A stretch of DNA of 64,000 nucleotides from Xylaria sp. FL1777 (taxonomy: Eukaryota > Ascomycota > Sordariomycetes > Xylariales > Xylariaceae). Each line of letters opens with the position of its first letter. Position 1 is the stretch's first letter. The DNA lies in the NCBI GenBank assembly GCA_022578965.1, contig MU400535.1, positions 310,001-374,000 of the forward strand. The letters are read 5' to 3'. Below the pieces are notes generated by a model. The model searched no databases. It saw nothing but the letters and a program-made list of their open reading frames with translations, and was not told the origin of the DNA. The position numbers were made by a program, and so were the translations under genes. Of the stretch, positions 1 through 10,935 are shown in pieces.

Positions 1-3000
1 TAGGCGGCCGCAGGATGGGACTTCAGGAGCCGGCCGAGTTGGGCTCGGTATGTGGTCCCGCGATACCAACGCTGGCTGACAGGGTAATGTACCGCGCCGC
101 CCTGATGCCGGGGTGTAGTAAGTGTGTAAGTGTGTAATGACTCGTGCGAAAGGCTTGTGCGGTAGAAATAAATCCCTAGGTACCGTGATCCTGACCGCAA
201 GCACGGCGATGGTCGTGTTGCTACTGCCGTTGCCGCTGTTGCATCCAAATGTCAGCCCGGCTGGCGAGGGAATCGATCGCAGCTCCCGTCGAGTGCTGCG
301 ACCCCGTGGCGATGTGGGATGCGGCCCGGAACACCCACGTGTGGCGATTTGCTGAAATCGCCTTAGACACCGGCAGCAAAACTGAAGAAACCGAGCGTGT
401 CGCCTTCCAGCGACAAAGCGTACACTCGACCCTGTAGAGATGGGAGTTCAAACCCTATTTGACCGGGCCGCCTTCGTCTGGCTGTGCGTTTGTTTAAACT
501 ACCTGCTCTGTCGCCCGAGGCAGGGTTGCAACGGCTGCACTGGTCCTATCGAGTTCGTTTGTTGTTCTGACTCAGGCTACCGTAGCATTCATTACCATAT
601 ACGGAGGACGAGATGCATCGGTGGGTGAGACAGTAGGAAGGGCTGTCAGATGGAAGGTCGCAATCTGGATTCAGAGTTGGCAGCGTTGCAGACGACAAGA
701 CCCCCCAAAAGACGAGGACGGGTTGCTTGATTGCTGGCTCAAATACCAGTGTTATGGTTCGCCAGTCTGTGCTCCGAGTGAATACATATGTAGGTAGGAC
801 CAAAACAATACCTGCGCAGTATGTAACCCCATTGCCGAGTTTAATACCTACCTACATACGTGTATCTACAATGACAGCTGCACCAACGAACTCTGGCCCA
901 CCTCTCCTGATTGATGGGACAAGGCAAGGTTGCATTGGTAGTATAATCCTATCTATCATTGCCTATCCAGTCTCTGGACCAAACGCGATCAGCTATCCCG
1001 ATCTTGATAGGCGGCACTACCTACACGCATTATCTACCAACAATACTCGTGCTCCCAACCCCTATACCCTTTTAAGGCACCTACTGATATACATTTACAT
1101 GTGTTGGTCACTTGTATGACATAATTGCCGGAACTTTGGATCCCCATGTGTTACGCATTATACATTCCACCTCGGGACGGCGGGAGGCATATAGTATATC
1201 GGAATATGTAAATGTCGTATATACAGTTCACGAATCGCGAATAGCCTATAGTTCATGATGCATGACATAAGAGCGAACCTTAGAAGTGAAATGCGCTTCA
1301 TAGATAAGGTTATTCTCGTAGTATATGCGTATGTGCCCCTCGTTGCGGACAGCATCTCACCAGTCAATTCTCCTATCACCAAATATACAGAGTTAAGAAT
1401 ACAATTATACACACTTACCTAGGTACTCTCTATCTACACTACACTACAATTACTGTACTATGCTACCTAGAAAATGTAAAATGTCTATTATAGCTGGGCA
1501 GCGGGTACCTATGCAGTTACACTACCTACTTAGTGAATACTGAGTAAGATAGAGATAGACAGACCCAAGCTGCACTAACAGCCACGAAGGAATTCTGATT
1601 AATGAGCCGGCGTGACACAATATGAACTGCGAAGACGTAAGCCGAGCATTAGATCAACCAGTTCCATTATTCGGGTTCCAGGCTACAAGTTCTTGTTTGA
1701 CCGATGCAAACAGTTTGCTGTTCAAGCCAACATTCCAGTTGAAGCTCGGGTCCTGTTATCCCGAGATGTCTCTTATCGACTACATCGACTACTTACCTTA
1801 GGTATCAAGAAGCGTGCAATCAGAAGTAAAGCGGTGAGCTTACATGCATGCATATTATGATGAACTGCTCAGTAGTGCATACCACGCTACTGTAGTCGAA
1901 AATGAGGAGGCGGCTTAGGCGTTGTTATCAATCAGGTAGATTCGTTCAAACGCAGCATCATATTGTACATACACTATATTATACATACATCGACGAAGCA
2001 CCAGCAAGCCGTACTTACATCTGTGAAGGTGACGCGCGCTAGGGGCTAGGGCTGGCCAAGCGTCATGCAGCGACCAGGGATCAAGGTTACACTACCAACG
2101 GCCAAAATGGCTCCAAAATGACTCCATCTCGCGACCAAGCAAATGGGAAGACCAATGACGGCTCTCTCTTTAGCGGCCAGTTTCCGCTTACGGCGATCTC
2201 TAGATTGCACCGCAAATGAGATGTCATTCCTGCAGTATGTGGCCAGGTAGCAAATATCTACATATACCTACACTACGGATGTCACAGTGGCAGTCGTATC
2301 TCTGGGTGCTGTTTGGGAGAGTTGAAAGTTTGGGACGGGATGTGGAAACGCGATTCATTTATTTAGACGGGCCCAGAAAGTGGCTCCGGCAGGCACCACC
2401 TCTCTCAGTTGGGACTCGGGGTACAGGAGGGTAGAGGTGTTCGCAGCCATACCAGCCATACAGGTATTTAGTGCACCTACACGACATGAATGCAACCTTT
2501 GAGACATGACTCAGAGGGAGCCGATTATTCTAACACATCCTCCAACTACTCACATAATCATCGTAAACTATTGCCAGGGCGGCAATAGCACGTCTAGTGG
2601 CGAAAATACAGGGCGCTTCTTGCTCGGTCCGTAAGATCCATCGTATACGCATACGCAGTACTCTTTACGAGTCTGTCGGGCATACGCGTACGGTCTGGAG
2701 AAGTACAGAGAGGCGGCATTGTTCGAATACGTGTACCGTTCGAGTGAGCCTCATGATCAGTCTCTAGTCCGTGCGTCCTCGATCTCGACCCAGCGACACG
2801 GGTCCCCCCAGACGCTCCCCAATTCGCTCACTCCTATGCCTGCTGCTCAAGAGCCAATCCTTGGTGTTTCTGGCCGGGGTTATCTGAGAAGCCACCCGAG
2901 CATTACCTATGTAGGGAGGTCGCATTGCCATCTCCACTGGGTACTCCGGAGTAGGTACACTACGTACACATCCTGAAGTTTACCTCGGGATTTCTTCTAG

Positions 3001-6000
3001 TATTCATTACGCACGCAGCACAGTCTACTGCGTACGTACCTACCTAGTGTACCTAGGGTAGCCGGTGCTGCCGGTGCCAGAGCGTGTTTCAAAATGCCCA
3101 GCTATCGCAAAGACAGTAAAAGACACCGAATGTGATCGTCACACTGCCGCTCCGGGCTCCGATTGGCCCCAGTCTGTTGAGTGTCTGCTTAGCGCAGCGC
3201 ACTGTCTGTCTCCTTGCCACGCCCTTCACTGACCATTGCCCGCATACAGTATCAAAACCACACGTGGTAGACTTTACGCTACTGCCTGCAATGCCGACAA
3301 CCAGTCCGCTTCCATTCCCAACACTAGAGCTTTCCTAAAAAGGAAAGTATTTCCTGTACAGTAGCCAACCTTCACACCACACATACACTAACACGATCCA
3401 TAATAAGGCAGGCAAGGGCGGCTGTTAGCAAGGCAAGCAGCTGAGGCAGCTGGCAGCGGAGCGAGCCTCGAAAAGCGCCACACCTGGCCAGCTGAACTCC
3501 AAAGCACATTGTGATACTTGGGTGGGCTTGGAGCTTGGGATTACGCATTTGTGGCGAGCCATTCGCTTGATTCGACTACAAATAACAACACCATGTGACT
3601 CAAGGAAAGCGTGCATGCTACAGTTAAGCGACGGTGAGGCTTATGTCCGATACGTATCGGAGATGCATCAGATGGGCAGACCGTCATTGCGAAGTGACAG
3701 CATGACAACTGCCAGAGGCGTCTGACTACCGGTACTTCTCACCTGCTACGATCGCTAATATGCTTGCTCGTGGATCGCCATCGTGTCTTCTCCTGTTAAG
3801 CGCTAAGCGCTCTTAGGTGTTAGAGACCGAGAAGATCCATGGGGATTTCGTGACAACAGAGACGTCATCGACCACCGTCTCTTTTGCTGCTCATTTACCC
3901 AAGCCTAGCGTTCTAGCCTAACTTTTGTGCACCTTGTCTAAGTTGTTTTAGCCGTGGGGGATGTGCCTATCACTTGCAACCCAGGTAGGAAATCTGCTCG
4001 GACTTCGTTCCAAGTATGGTCAGTTTCCAGGGTATGTTCGGATGACATCAGATGCTGGCAGGCAATGCTATGAACCAATAGAGGCCGTTGCAATAGCAAC
4101 CAAGGATCGACATGTCGGTCAACATCGCTTACCATAGGGATAACTTGAATCAGCGCAACCGAAAATAATATGTCTTGTCCTCCCTTGTGGAACTTATGGT
4201 TTAGCCAGTAACGTCTGTTAACCGTCACGTTATTAGAGTCTAAGTCCTGTGTAGGACTGACGAACCGACTACCACCACATCTGTCGTAATATGGCTGTAC
4301 ACTTCAGTACCTCTCAGAACCGCCCGGTAATGGGCACCTGACTATTCAGCCTCCTATTAGTGGGTATCCTATTGATGTTGGCATGACAGGCTTCTTATTC
4401 CTACAGCATGGGGACAATGCCAACACGTGCCTGCTGACATGGTTGTTATTTAGATCTGTTGGTCGATCTCGTCACGTATCGCCTATACGTATCACACAGA
4501 CCTGGCTACTCACCTCCTATTAGAGCACCGTTCACTTGCTAATGGGACCAATCTGGAGACTCACCGCTTCTTGGGACCTAAGTCACGAGGCGCAGAGCCA
4601 ATATCGGAGAATGCCCGCTTTGCCAAGGCATAAGCAAAATGGCGATGATCCTCTTCGTCGGCAACGTGCATCATGCAGCAGCAGCACCTTGGACCCTGAA
4701 ATCTTGGCAACCTTGAAACGCTCTCACCTATCTATGAAGGATTGAATTGCCTGTTAGCGTTCCCAGGCACCCGAATTGCTACGCATCGCCGACATCGTCA
4801 ATTCTCCTCTCCTCAGCTGTGGATGCCATATACCCGAAGGATAACACGAATCTCAACAGCACTACAACTCAATTTGATTCGGCGGTGCCCTTGCTTGCCA
4901 CTATGGTTGATAACAGATAGCATCATCTCCGCCACGAATTAGAAAACAAGTGTCACGATGCAGCTGACACGCATAAACACTACTGAAGAGTAGGCATCTC
5001 TTGGCGATTGTCTGAGCACTGTAATGCCAACGAGACACCTCTTTGGGACTAGACAGTCGGAAAGCTTACGTAGTAGCCTTCAAAACACGATGCGATTTCG
5101 ATTACTGGGTCTGGTTGTTAGGGGACCAGGGATATTCGTTGGGAGCCAATATATGATCCTTAATCCATGTCTAGGTAACTGTCAGCTAGCACTCTCACCG
5201 GTCCAACCTCCAAGTATATACTTTAATCGAGTCACAGCCTAACCCAGGTGTACCCTCTCTGTAAGTGTGACCTATATTCTCGGTGTATACATGTAGAAAC
5301 TCTAACTCCGAGCCGCTTACACTAAATGGTACTGTCCGTTTACTTACGAGTGACACTATCACCGCAGAGTTGTTGTACTAGCATATATTAACCTCTTGAT
5401 AGTTTCAATTAGTTCCACCGACAGAACGGGAGCAAGATACAATAACCTTACTAGGTATTTCAGTCAACGGGGGCCATCGGCCGCTCCTTCTATTAGTGCA
5501 TAGTAACGTGGAGACTCCAGAAAAGCTGCCTTTGAAAACTAACTGCTATTTGAATATTTGAATATCGACGCTAACACTACGAGCCAACAGGTATTGAAGG
5601 CTCTCCCACTCGAGAAGCCACTACTTTCGCTCTTTACACTACTACGCATACTTCTTCAACACTTTTACTTTACAGCTCAACACATGACGTGCCCTTCTCA
5701 ACGAACATTAGCTCGTCTTTGTCTTGTTCTCGGGTTACCTCTTCTAGCAACTAGGTAGGTAGTCTACGTGTACGTACGGTATCGGTCGGTCTGCGCTATA
5801 CTAGTACGGTTAGCGGGAATATCCGTACGATCTAGCTGGCAAGGTTCAGGAATTCATGTGTCAACGATATTTCTAGAACGTTTCTAGACTATTTCTAGCT
5901 GGAACCATCGCTTTCGCGTTCAGGCACTGTACAGCAGCGTGTATATATATAACGCACCATGACACAACAGGAGGTGCCATTCATGCGCTCACTGTTGCGG

Positions 6001-7319
6001 CATGCTTGTGTACGCGTACATGTAATGCAGCTGTCGCACCGTCTCGTAAGGAACAACGTGTGTTTCTTTCTGTTCACATTGGGCCCATATCAGAGATATG
6101 ATATTGTACGATATAATTATGTGTAACGGCACAATTAGCCCTTTAGCACTCGGAAATGCGATTCATAGGAGAGACTAAGGCTCTGATGACTCTGATGAGT
6201 AAATTATCATTACCTACGAAATTGCCATTTTCGGACCCTTCTTTCCCCATTGAGCCAGCCAACCCGAGGTGCTAAAAGTGATATTACCCGATACCTAGCA
6301 TACCTATTCGCATAGGCGCCGATAGTAATACCGAGGATGTGCTCTGTACACGTACTACTTACAGCAAGGAGGTAAGCTGACTATGAACGGGAAGGGTTTC
6401 TCCTTATGTAAAAGTCGAAGAGCCGGCGATTCGCTCCATACTCGACCCGGAGTCCAGAGATGTTCAAAGTTTCAAGAATATTCGAGCAAAAAAGGTTCAG
6501 CACGCCGGGTTGAGGCGATTTCTCGGTGTGCGCAATAATGTGTGAGAGAGTTGAGATGGTTTGGCCATTTGTCGGTATCTGTCTATGCGTAGGTAGGATT
6601 TGGGTGTCCGAACAGGCGAGGTTCTCCCTTATGCGTAAGAAGGCGAGGGACGGACGAGAAGGGAGCCAGAAGGGAACGAGAATCGCGCGCATTGCATTTG
6701 TGGGCGCACGAGTTATAGACTCGGTCCTACGGCGAAATTGAGCAGACGCCGAAACGGCGATGCCCGTATACGCTAAACCAACATTGAAGATCCGGCTCCT
6801 ACCTACCAAGTTGCAAAAACATCTTTATATGAATTTACCGGACCCCGTAAATGGATATTGGCTCTGGCGCTGGCTCTGATAGTCGCATAGTCTGATTAAA
6901 GCTAGACAGCCATGCACATATGCAAGTGCGGGAGAGTGCGGGCTCGATGCGGGCATGGCCGGCAAGCCACCAGCCTCAAGAGTCGGAATTAGATCGGGGT
7001 TTGAAAACGGGGCACAATGGTCCAGCCAGACAGACCATTATGTACATAGGCCGTCATGAAATCATACCACACAGCGCAGATTACATCATACTCTTTTTTG
7101 TCTAGCAGACGAGTGCAAAAAAAGACAACTCCGGACTATCCCCTTCCATCATCGCCTGCCGCTCGTGTCTGTTCATGTAACATTCGATTACTCAGGACCC
7201 AATACAGGCCTTTGGCCAACGACCCCGAAAACTTTCCTGATATTTAGTTTCCCCCCGGGTTTTGAGGCCGCGATTGAACAAGGAGGCGATTGGATATAAG
7301 AAGAGTTGGGAAAGTGGCG
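1..7319. other. Gene-poor region without a recognisable gene
   Basis: I read this stretch on both strands and found only short open frames (the longest about 140 codons, and it opens on TTG, not ATG). None has a recognisable domain or a convincing fungal intron pattern. Base composition is mixed, clearly unlike the AT-rich block on the right, so heavy RIP is not evident. Short runs built on CTACC/GGTAG recur (for example 791-798, 845-854, 3036-3047, 5751-5760, 6590-6597). Candidate tRNA B-box matches near 447 and 1947 do not fold into a T-arm. It could hold regulatory DNA, a lineage-specific non-coding RNA or a decayed gene. The sequence alone does not decide. Confidence 0.6.
5870..5898. repeat. 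Three TTTCTAG copies phased at 11 bp
   Basis: The heptamer TTTCTAG occurs at 5870, 5881 and 5892, exactly 11 bp apart, which is about one helical turn. The first copy sits in TTCTAGAA, which matches the nTTCnnGAAn half of a heat-shock element. A TATA-like alternating run lies about 45 bp further on (around 5940). No gene is recognised on either side, so a regulatory role is only a possibility. Confidence 0.4.
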
Positions 7320-7677
7320 ATACATTCCAGACAGTCCTCACTAGTATCAATCAGCAACGATAACAACGACATCCCACTATCTTCCTACCTACTTAACTAA
7401 GTACCTACCCAACTTAACGATCAGCTCAGACCACATAAGCATCCTTACTCTTATTGGGACCTAATACACTCACAATCAATCCATCGATCAATCAATCAAT
7501 CAGTCACGCAAACAATCCTCTAAAAGCAATCAGCCGAGAAAATTTGAGTTGCCAGACAAAGTTCCCGAATCCAACCAAAACCCATCCACATCCACCACAG
7601 CAGAAAAGCGACAAGAAGAAGAAGAAGAAGAGCAGCAGTAGCAGCAACAGCAACAGCAACAGCAACAACCGTCAAAG
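7320..7677 (+). promoter_or_regulatory. Probable 5' leader and promoter of RCF2
   Basis: This is the immediate upstream region of the RCF2 start codon. It is rich in C, A and T, contains repeated ATCAATCAATC-type and CTACCTAC runs, and ends in a purine-rich simple-sequence stretch of AAG, AGC and CAA triplets (about 7611-7670) just before the ATG. It looks like a typical long fungal 5' untranslated leader. The transcription start is not visible. A frame from 7454 to 7681 reaches across the RCF2 ATG in another phase, but its tail is only the Lys/Ser/Asn simple repeat and is not a believable protein. Confidence 0.45.
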
Positions 7678-8382
7678 ATGAAGGTCATCAGCGCAGAAGA
7701 GGAGCGAGCGCACTACACGACGGTGCTGAAGGGCGGCCTCATCGGCGGCACGCTGGGGCTCGGGGTGGGCGTGCTGGGCGTGGTGGCGGGGATGCGGCGG
7801 TACCCGGCGGTGCGGGCGCTGACGCTGCCGTTCCGGGCGTTCCTGGTGACGTCGGTGGGGACGTTCGGGGCCATCGTGAACGCGGAGCGGCACTCGAACG
7901 CGTTCCACCTGGCCAACAACCCCATGAGCTTCTACCGGGACCAGGCGTCGCGGGACCTGGACGCGCTGCGGGCGCAGGAGACGTCGTGGCAGCGCTTCCG
8001 CCAGTGGGGGGAGACGAACCGGTACAGCATCGTCTTCGGGTCGTGGGTGGCCGCCATGGCGCTCGCGCTAGGCATGGTCAGCCGCAACCGCTACCTCAGC
8101 ACCTCGCAGAAGCTCGTGCAGGCCCGTGTCTACGCCCAGGGCCTGACCCTCGCCGTGCTCGTCGCCTCCGCCGCCTTCGAGACCGCCGACGCCCGCCAGG
8201 GCAAGGGCCGCTGGGAGACCATCATGGTCCTCGATCCCAACGACCCCGAGCACAAGCACATGATCGAGAAGCGCGTCCACAAGGAGGAGTACGAGGGCCA
8301 GGACCTCTGGCGCGACATGGTCGCCGCCGAGGAGCGTCGCCTCGCCGAGCGCAAGGCCGAGGCCGCGCACAAGTCGCAGTAG
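7678..8382 (+). CDS. RCF2: Respiratory supercomplex factor 2 (HIG1 domain protein)
   Basis: This intronless gene encodes 234 residues. It belongs to the Rcf2/HIG1 family, inner mitochondrial membrane proteins that associate with cytochrome bc1-cytochrome c oxidase supercomplexes and tune oxidase activity. Hydrophobic, Gly/Ala-rich segments fall near residues 19-38, 50-69, 117-134 and 155-170, the usual Rcf2 plan of an N-terminal pair plus a C-terminal HIG1 pair. The HIG1 signature reads QKLVQARVYAQ at 144-154, that is Q-x3-Q-x-R-x3-Q, with Gln148 where classical HIG1 proteins have Arg or His. The tail (about 185-234) is charged and probably helical. The start is the first ATG after a simple-repeat leader and opens with the typical MKVxxxEEE-xHY N-terminus. 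Codon third positions are strongly G/C, much more so than in the neighbouring genes. Confidence 0.88.
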   Translation: MKVISAEEERAHYTTVLKGGLIGGTLGLGVGVLGVVAGMRRYPAVRALTLPFRAFLVTSVGTFGAIVNAERHSNAFHLANNPMSFYRDQASRDLDALRAQETSWQRFRQWGETNRYSIVFGSWVAAMALALGMVSRNRYLSTSQKLVQARVYAQGLTLAVLVASAAFETADARQGKGRWETIMVLDPNDPEHKHMIEKRVHKEEYEGQDLWRDMVAAEERRLAERKAEAAHKSQ

Positions 8383-8429
8383 AACGTGCCTACCTGTCTA
8401 TCTATCTTTTATCAAGGTCCTGGGGAGCC

Positions 8430-8442
8430 GGGGGGGGGGGGG
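8430..8442. repeat. G13 homopolymer
   Basis: An uninterrupted run of 13 G lies about 50 bp after the RCF2 stop codon, in its probable 3' untranslated region. It is likely to vary in length between isolates and in sequencing. Confidence 0.85.
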
Positions 8443-8617
8443 ACCATCGGCAGCAGACTGGGATTTACGAGCGGCGGAAAGTCAAAAAAGCTTCCTATAT
8501 TGTATAGTGAGGGTTAAAAAACCCACTTGGACCGAAACACGACCCGATCTAGTTGCATAAATGGATGGACTCACGGGGTTTTAGAAGGAGAGCCGCTATC
8601 GGAATGGGCTCAGCAGA

Positions 8618-8643
8618 CAGGCAGGCAGGCAGGCAGGCAGGCA
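8618..8643. repeat. (CAGG)n microsatellite
   Basis: About six and a half tandem copies of the tetranucleotide CAGG lie in the intergenic region between RCF2 and the kelch gene. A simple-sequence repeat with no visible function. Confidence 0.85.
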
Positions 8644-9366
8644 TTGTTTAATGACGGATATCATCGATATCCATCATGCTTTTTATGAATGGGTGGAGTC
8701 ATGCATCATCCCAGGCGTTCCGGTTCAAGCGCTTCGAGTTTTTCTCCTCTCTTTTGTATGTTTATATCCATGTATCTACGTTACCCCATCCGTCGCCCTT
8801 TCATATCCTCCGAGGAGAAGGGCAACAGAAAAATATCATGTTACCTGGGCAGGGCTGGTTCCGAAGGCGTCGGGAGGAGGGTGTTATAGAGCTGGCTGGT
8901 GAATCAGCGATAGACAAAAGTCCAGTGAATACCTAATCAGGAGTAAAATCACGTGTAATACATGGCACAAGACTGTTCTGAAAATATAACAATCTCACGA
9001 ATGATTAGTATCCGGGTAGATTCATGAGCTGCTATCACCACTATCTGAAGTGTCCCAGCATGCAAAAAGGATAACAATCAACCCCCGTCCTTTTCCTAAA
9101 TCCCTTCAGTACAAAAAGCCAACACCGTCACTTAGTAGAAGCAGCCCTCGGCAATAATTAAACATAGGTGATCCGGCAACGCATTGCCGGCCACATTCCT
9201 CGCTATATATGCTCTCAATATGATAAATTAAAAAGAAATACTCCGGTTAATCGTGATCTCGTAGCAGTCGCGCCTTCCACATTCTTTCTGATCGTACATA
9301 TCTGTCCTACAGCCGGGAAATTAGACTGCAACTGATAAGAGGCAACTAGTCTCTTGCTTGAATCTC

Positions 9367-10935
9367 TTACACCTCGATGGTGAAGTGGCTGATCTGCGAA
9401 TAATATGCGTGAACGGCGAGCTCGAGTATCCAAACGTCGCTGAAGACCTCGACTCCGTCGAAGCCACCGATCATCAGTAACCGACTGTCATGTAGCACCG
9501 TGCCATGGTATCCTCTACCGGTAGGCGGCAGGCCGTAGACGTGACGCTTATCCCAGGTCATAGTAACAAGGTTCAATAGGAGTACGTCGTCGGAGTACTC
9601 GGAGCCGTCATGGCCACCGATTATGAACAGATACGACCCTACGAGAGTCGACGTGTGCGAGAGCCTTCTGAACGGGACGGGAATCGGCACGGCCCTCCAG
9701 ATTTGAGCATCCACGTCGTACACCCAAACATCGTTAAAGCACTCCCCACCGTCCGAGCCGCCGTATATGATCAGCTTACTACCAACGATGTTTGCTGTAT
9801 GATAACCGCGGGCTTTGGGTTTATTCACCCCTACTCCCACGTCACTACCACTGGTACCTCCACTCGAGTTCTTGTCCGGTCCTGACACCAGTCTCCAGCT
9901 CATTTTATTCATATCGGAAACATCTAGACGCCAAATGTCGTTCAGGGCCCGGACGCCGTCGCCACCACCAAAGACGTATATGCCGTTTTTATATAGACAG
10001 GCGGTGTGAGCACGGCGCGCGCTTGGTACTTGCTCTCCAATGATTCGCGGCTTGTACCACCTAAAATTCATGGTATCTAGGACGTAAACGTCGTTATAAT
10101 AGGCCGGGCCATCACCACCTCCAAATACTACCAGTTTCTTGCCCACAGCTGTGCATGTCATTGCTCGCAAGGGTATAGGGACATCGCCCATGACTTGGGG
10201 CGTACTCCAATGGAAGGAGTCGGCATCCAAGACGTACAGATCGTTGAAGCATGTCCGGCTGTCACAGCCTCCAAATACGAATACGTTGTTGTACACTAAA
10301 GTAGTTGTGTGGGCTCGCACAGGCTTGTGCGGTGCTCCAGACACAGGTGCACGAGACCAGTACATCCCGGACGAGGGTGCCGCAAGGATATCAGCCGCAG
10401 TTGAAGGGTCTTGGAGAGGTGGAAACGGAGTATGAACTGGCCGCGGCTGTCGTGAGGACGTCGTCGTCGATTTGCGAGGTGCCGTCGCGCTTGGGATAGC
10501 TAACGAGGAGGGCTTGGCAGCTATGGCAGAGGTTGATCGCATTACTGGCGGCCGGCGAGACTCGGGATCCTGACCCTCGGCCGGGGATGCAGCGGGCAAC
10601 TCATTCTGAGTGTCGCCATTTCGCCGCAAGGTGGGCATAGGAGCCGGGGCCGACTGGGGTGGAGGGGAGGCGTAGGCAGATTTAGAGGAAACGGATTGCG
10701 AGCGTTGGCGTATGGAAGGTTCGGATGCCTTACGTCTACTGCTCGCTGGCGGGGCGCCATTGCTAGTGCTCTGGCTCTTGGAGGCGAGATGGCCCGGCGT
10801 GTGGCTCCGGAGGGGAGGAGGGGTTCGGTCGGACGCCTCGCCTCGGGTGGAAGAATCAGATCCAGCGATCTTCTGCGAGCGTACGGTGCGTGACCGACTA
10901 CTAGAGGAAGAGGCGTGCGACCGCGAGTCGGCCAT
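9367..10935 (-). CDS. Kelch-repeat beta-propeller protein
   Basis: This single-exon gene encodes 522 residues. The frame extends upstream to a TTG at 10953, but the first ATG is at 10935 (MADSRSHAS) in a good context with G at -3 and +4, so I start there. Residues 1 to about 180 are low-complexity, rich in Ser, Pro, Arg and Ala, and probably disordered. From about 205 to the end there are six kelch blades, each marked by a Gly-Gly-x-Asp turn: FGGCD 221-225, FGGGD 271-275, FGGGD 322-326, YGGSD 391-395, IGGHD 439-443 and IGGFD 489-493. Each is followed by the family's Asp-Val/Leu and Trp positions. A Gly/Ser/Lys insert sits between blades three and four (about 352-375). Kelch propellers are protein-protein interaction platforms; related fungal proteins act in cell polarity or signalling scaffolds. 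No enzymatic domain, BTB or F-box is visible, so the specific role is unknown. Confidence 0.85.
   Translation of the reverse strand: MADSRSHASSSSSRSRTVRSQKIAGSDSSTRGEASDRTPPPLRSHTPGHLASKSQSTSNGAPPASSRRKASEPSIRQRSQSVSSKSAYASPPPQSAPAPMPTLRRNGDTQNELPAASPAEGQDPESRRPPVMRSTSAIAAKPSSLAIPSATAPRKSTTTSSRQPRPVHTPFPPLQDPSTAADILAAPSSGMYWSRAPVSGAPHKPVRAHTTTLVYNNVFVFGGCDSRTCFNDLYVLDADSFHWSTPQVMGDVPIPLRAMTCTAVGKKLVVFGGGDGPAYYNDVYVLDTMNFRWYKPRIIGEQVPSARRAHTACLYKNGIYVFGGGDGVRALNDIWRLDVSDMNKMSWRLVSGPDKNSSGGTSGSDVGVGVNKPKARGYHTANIVGSKLIIYGGSDGGECFNDVWVYDVDAQIWRAVPIPVPFRRLSHTSTLVGSYLFIIGGHDGSEYSDDVLLLNLVTMTWDKRHVYGLPPTGRGYHGTVLHDSRLLMIGGFDGVEVFSDVWILELAVHAYYSQISHFTIEV

Larger units (their letters stand above)
8383..9366. 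other. Intergenic region between convergent RCF2 and kelch gene
   Basis: RCF2 (+) and the kelch gene (-) point towards each other here, so this stretch should hold both 3' untranslated regions. It contains a run of 13 G at 8430-8442, a (CAGG)n microsatellite near 8618-8643, and A/T-rich stretches near 8980-9240 suitable for poly(A) signals. The overlapping short frames around 8650-8936 arise from low-constraint sequence and carry no recognisable domain. Confidence 0.6.

Noticed and set aside
440..470. Possible tRNA B box (GTTCAAACC)
   Set aside because: The flanking bases do not pair as a T-arm, and no A box or acceptor stem is present at the right distance.
6381..6809. 142-codon open frame on the minus strand
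   Set aside because: It opens on TTG, has no ATG until well inside, shows no domain and no supporting intron structure.
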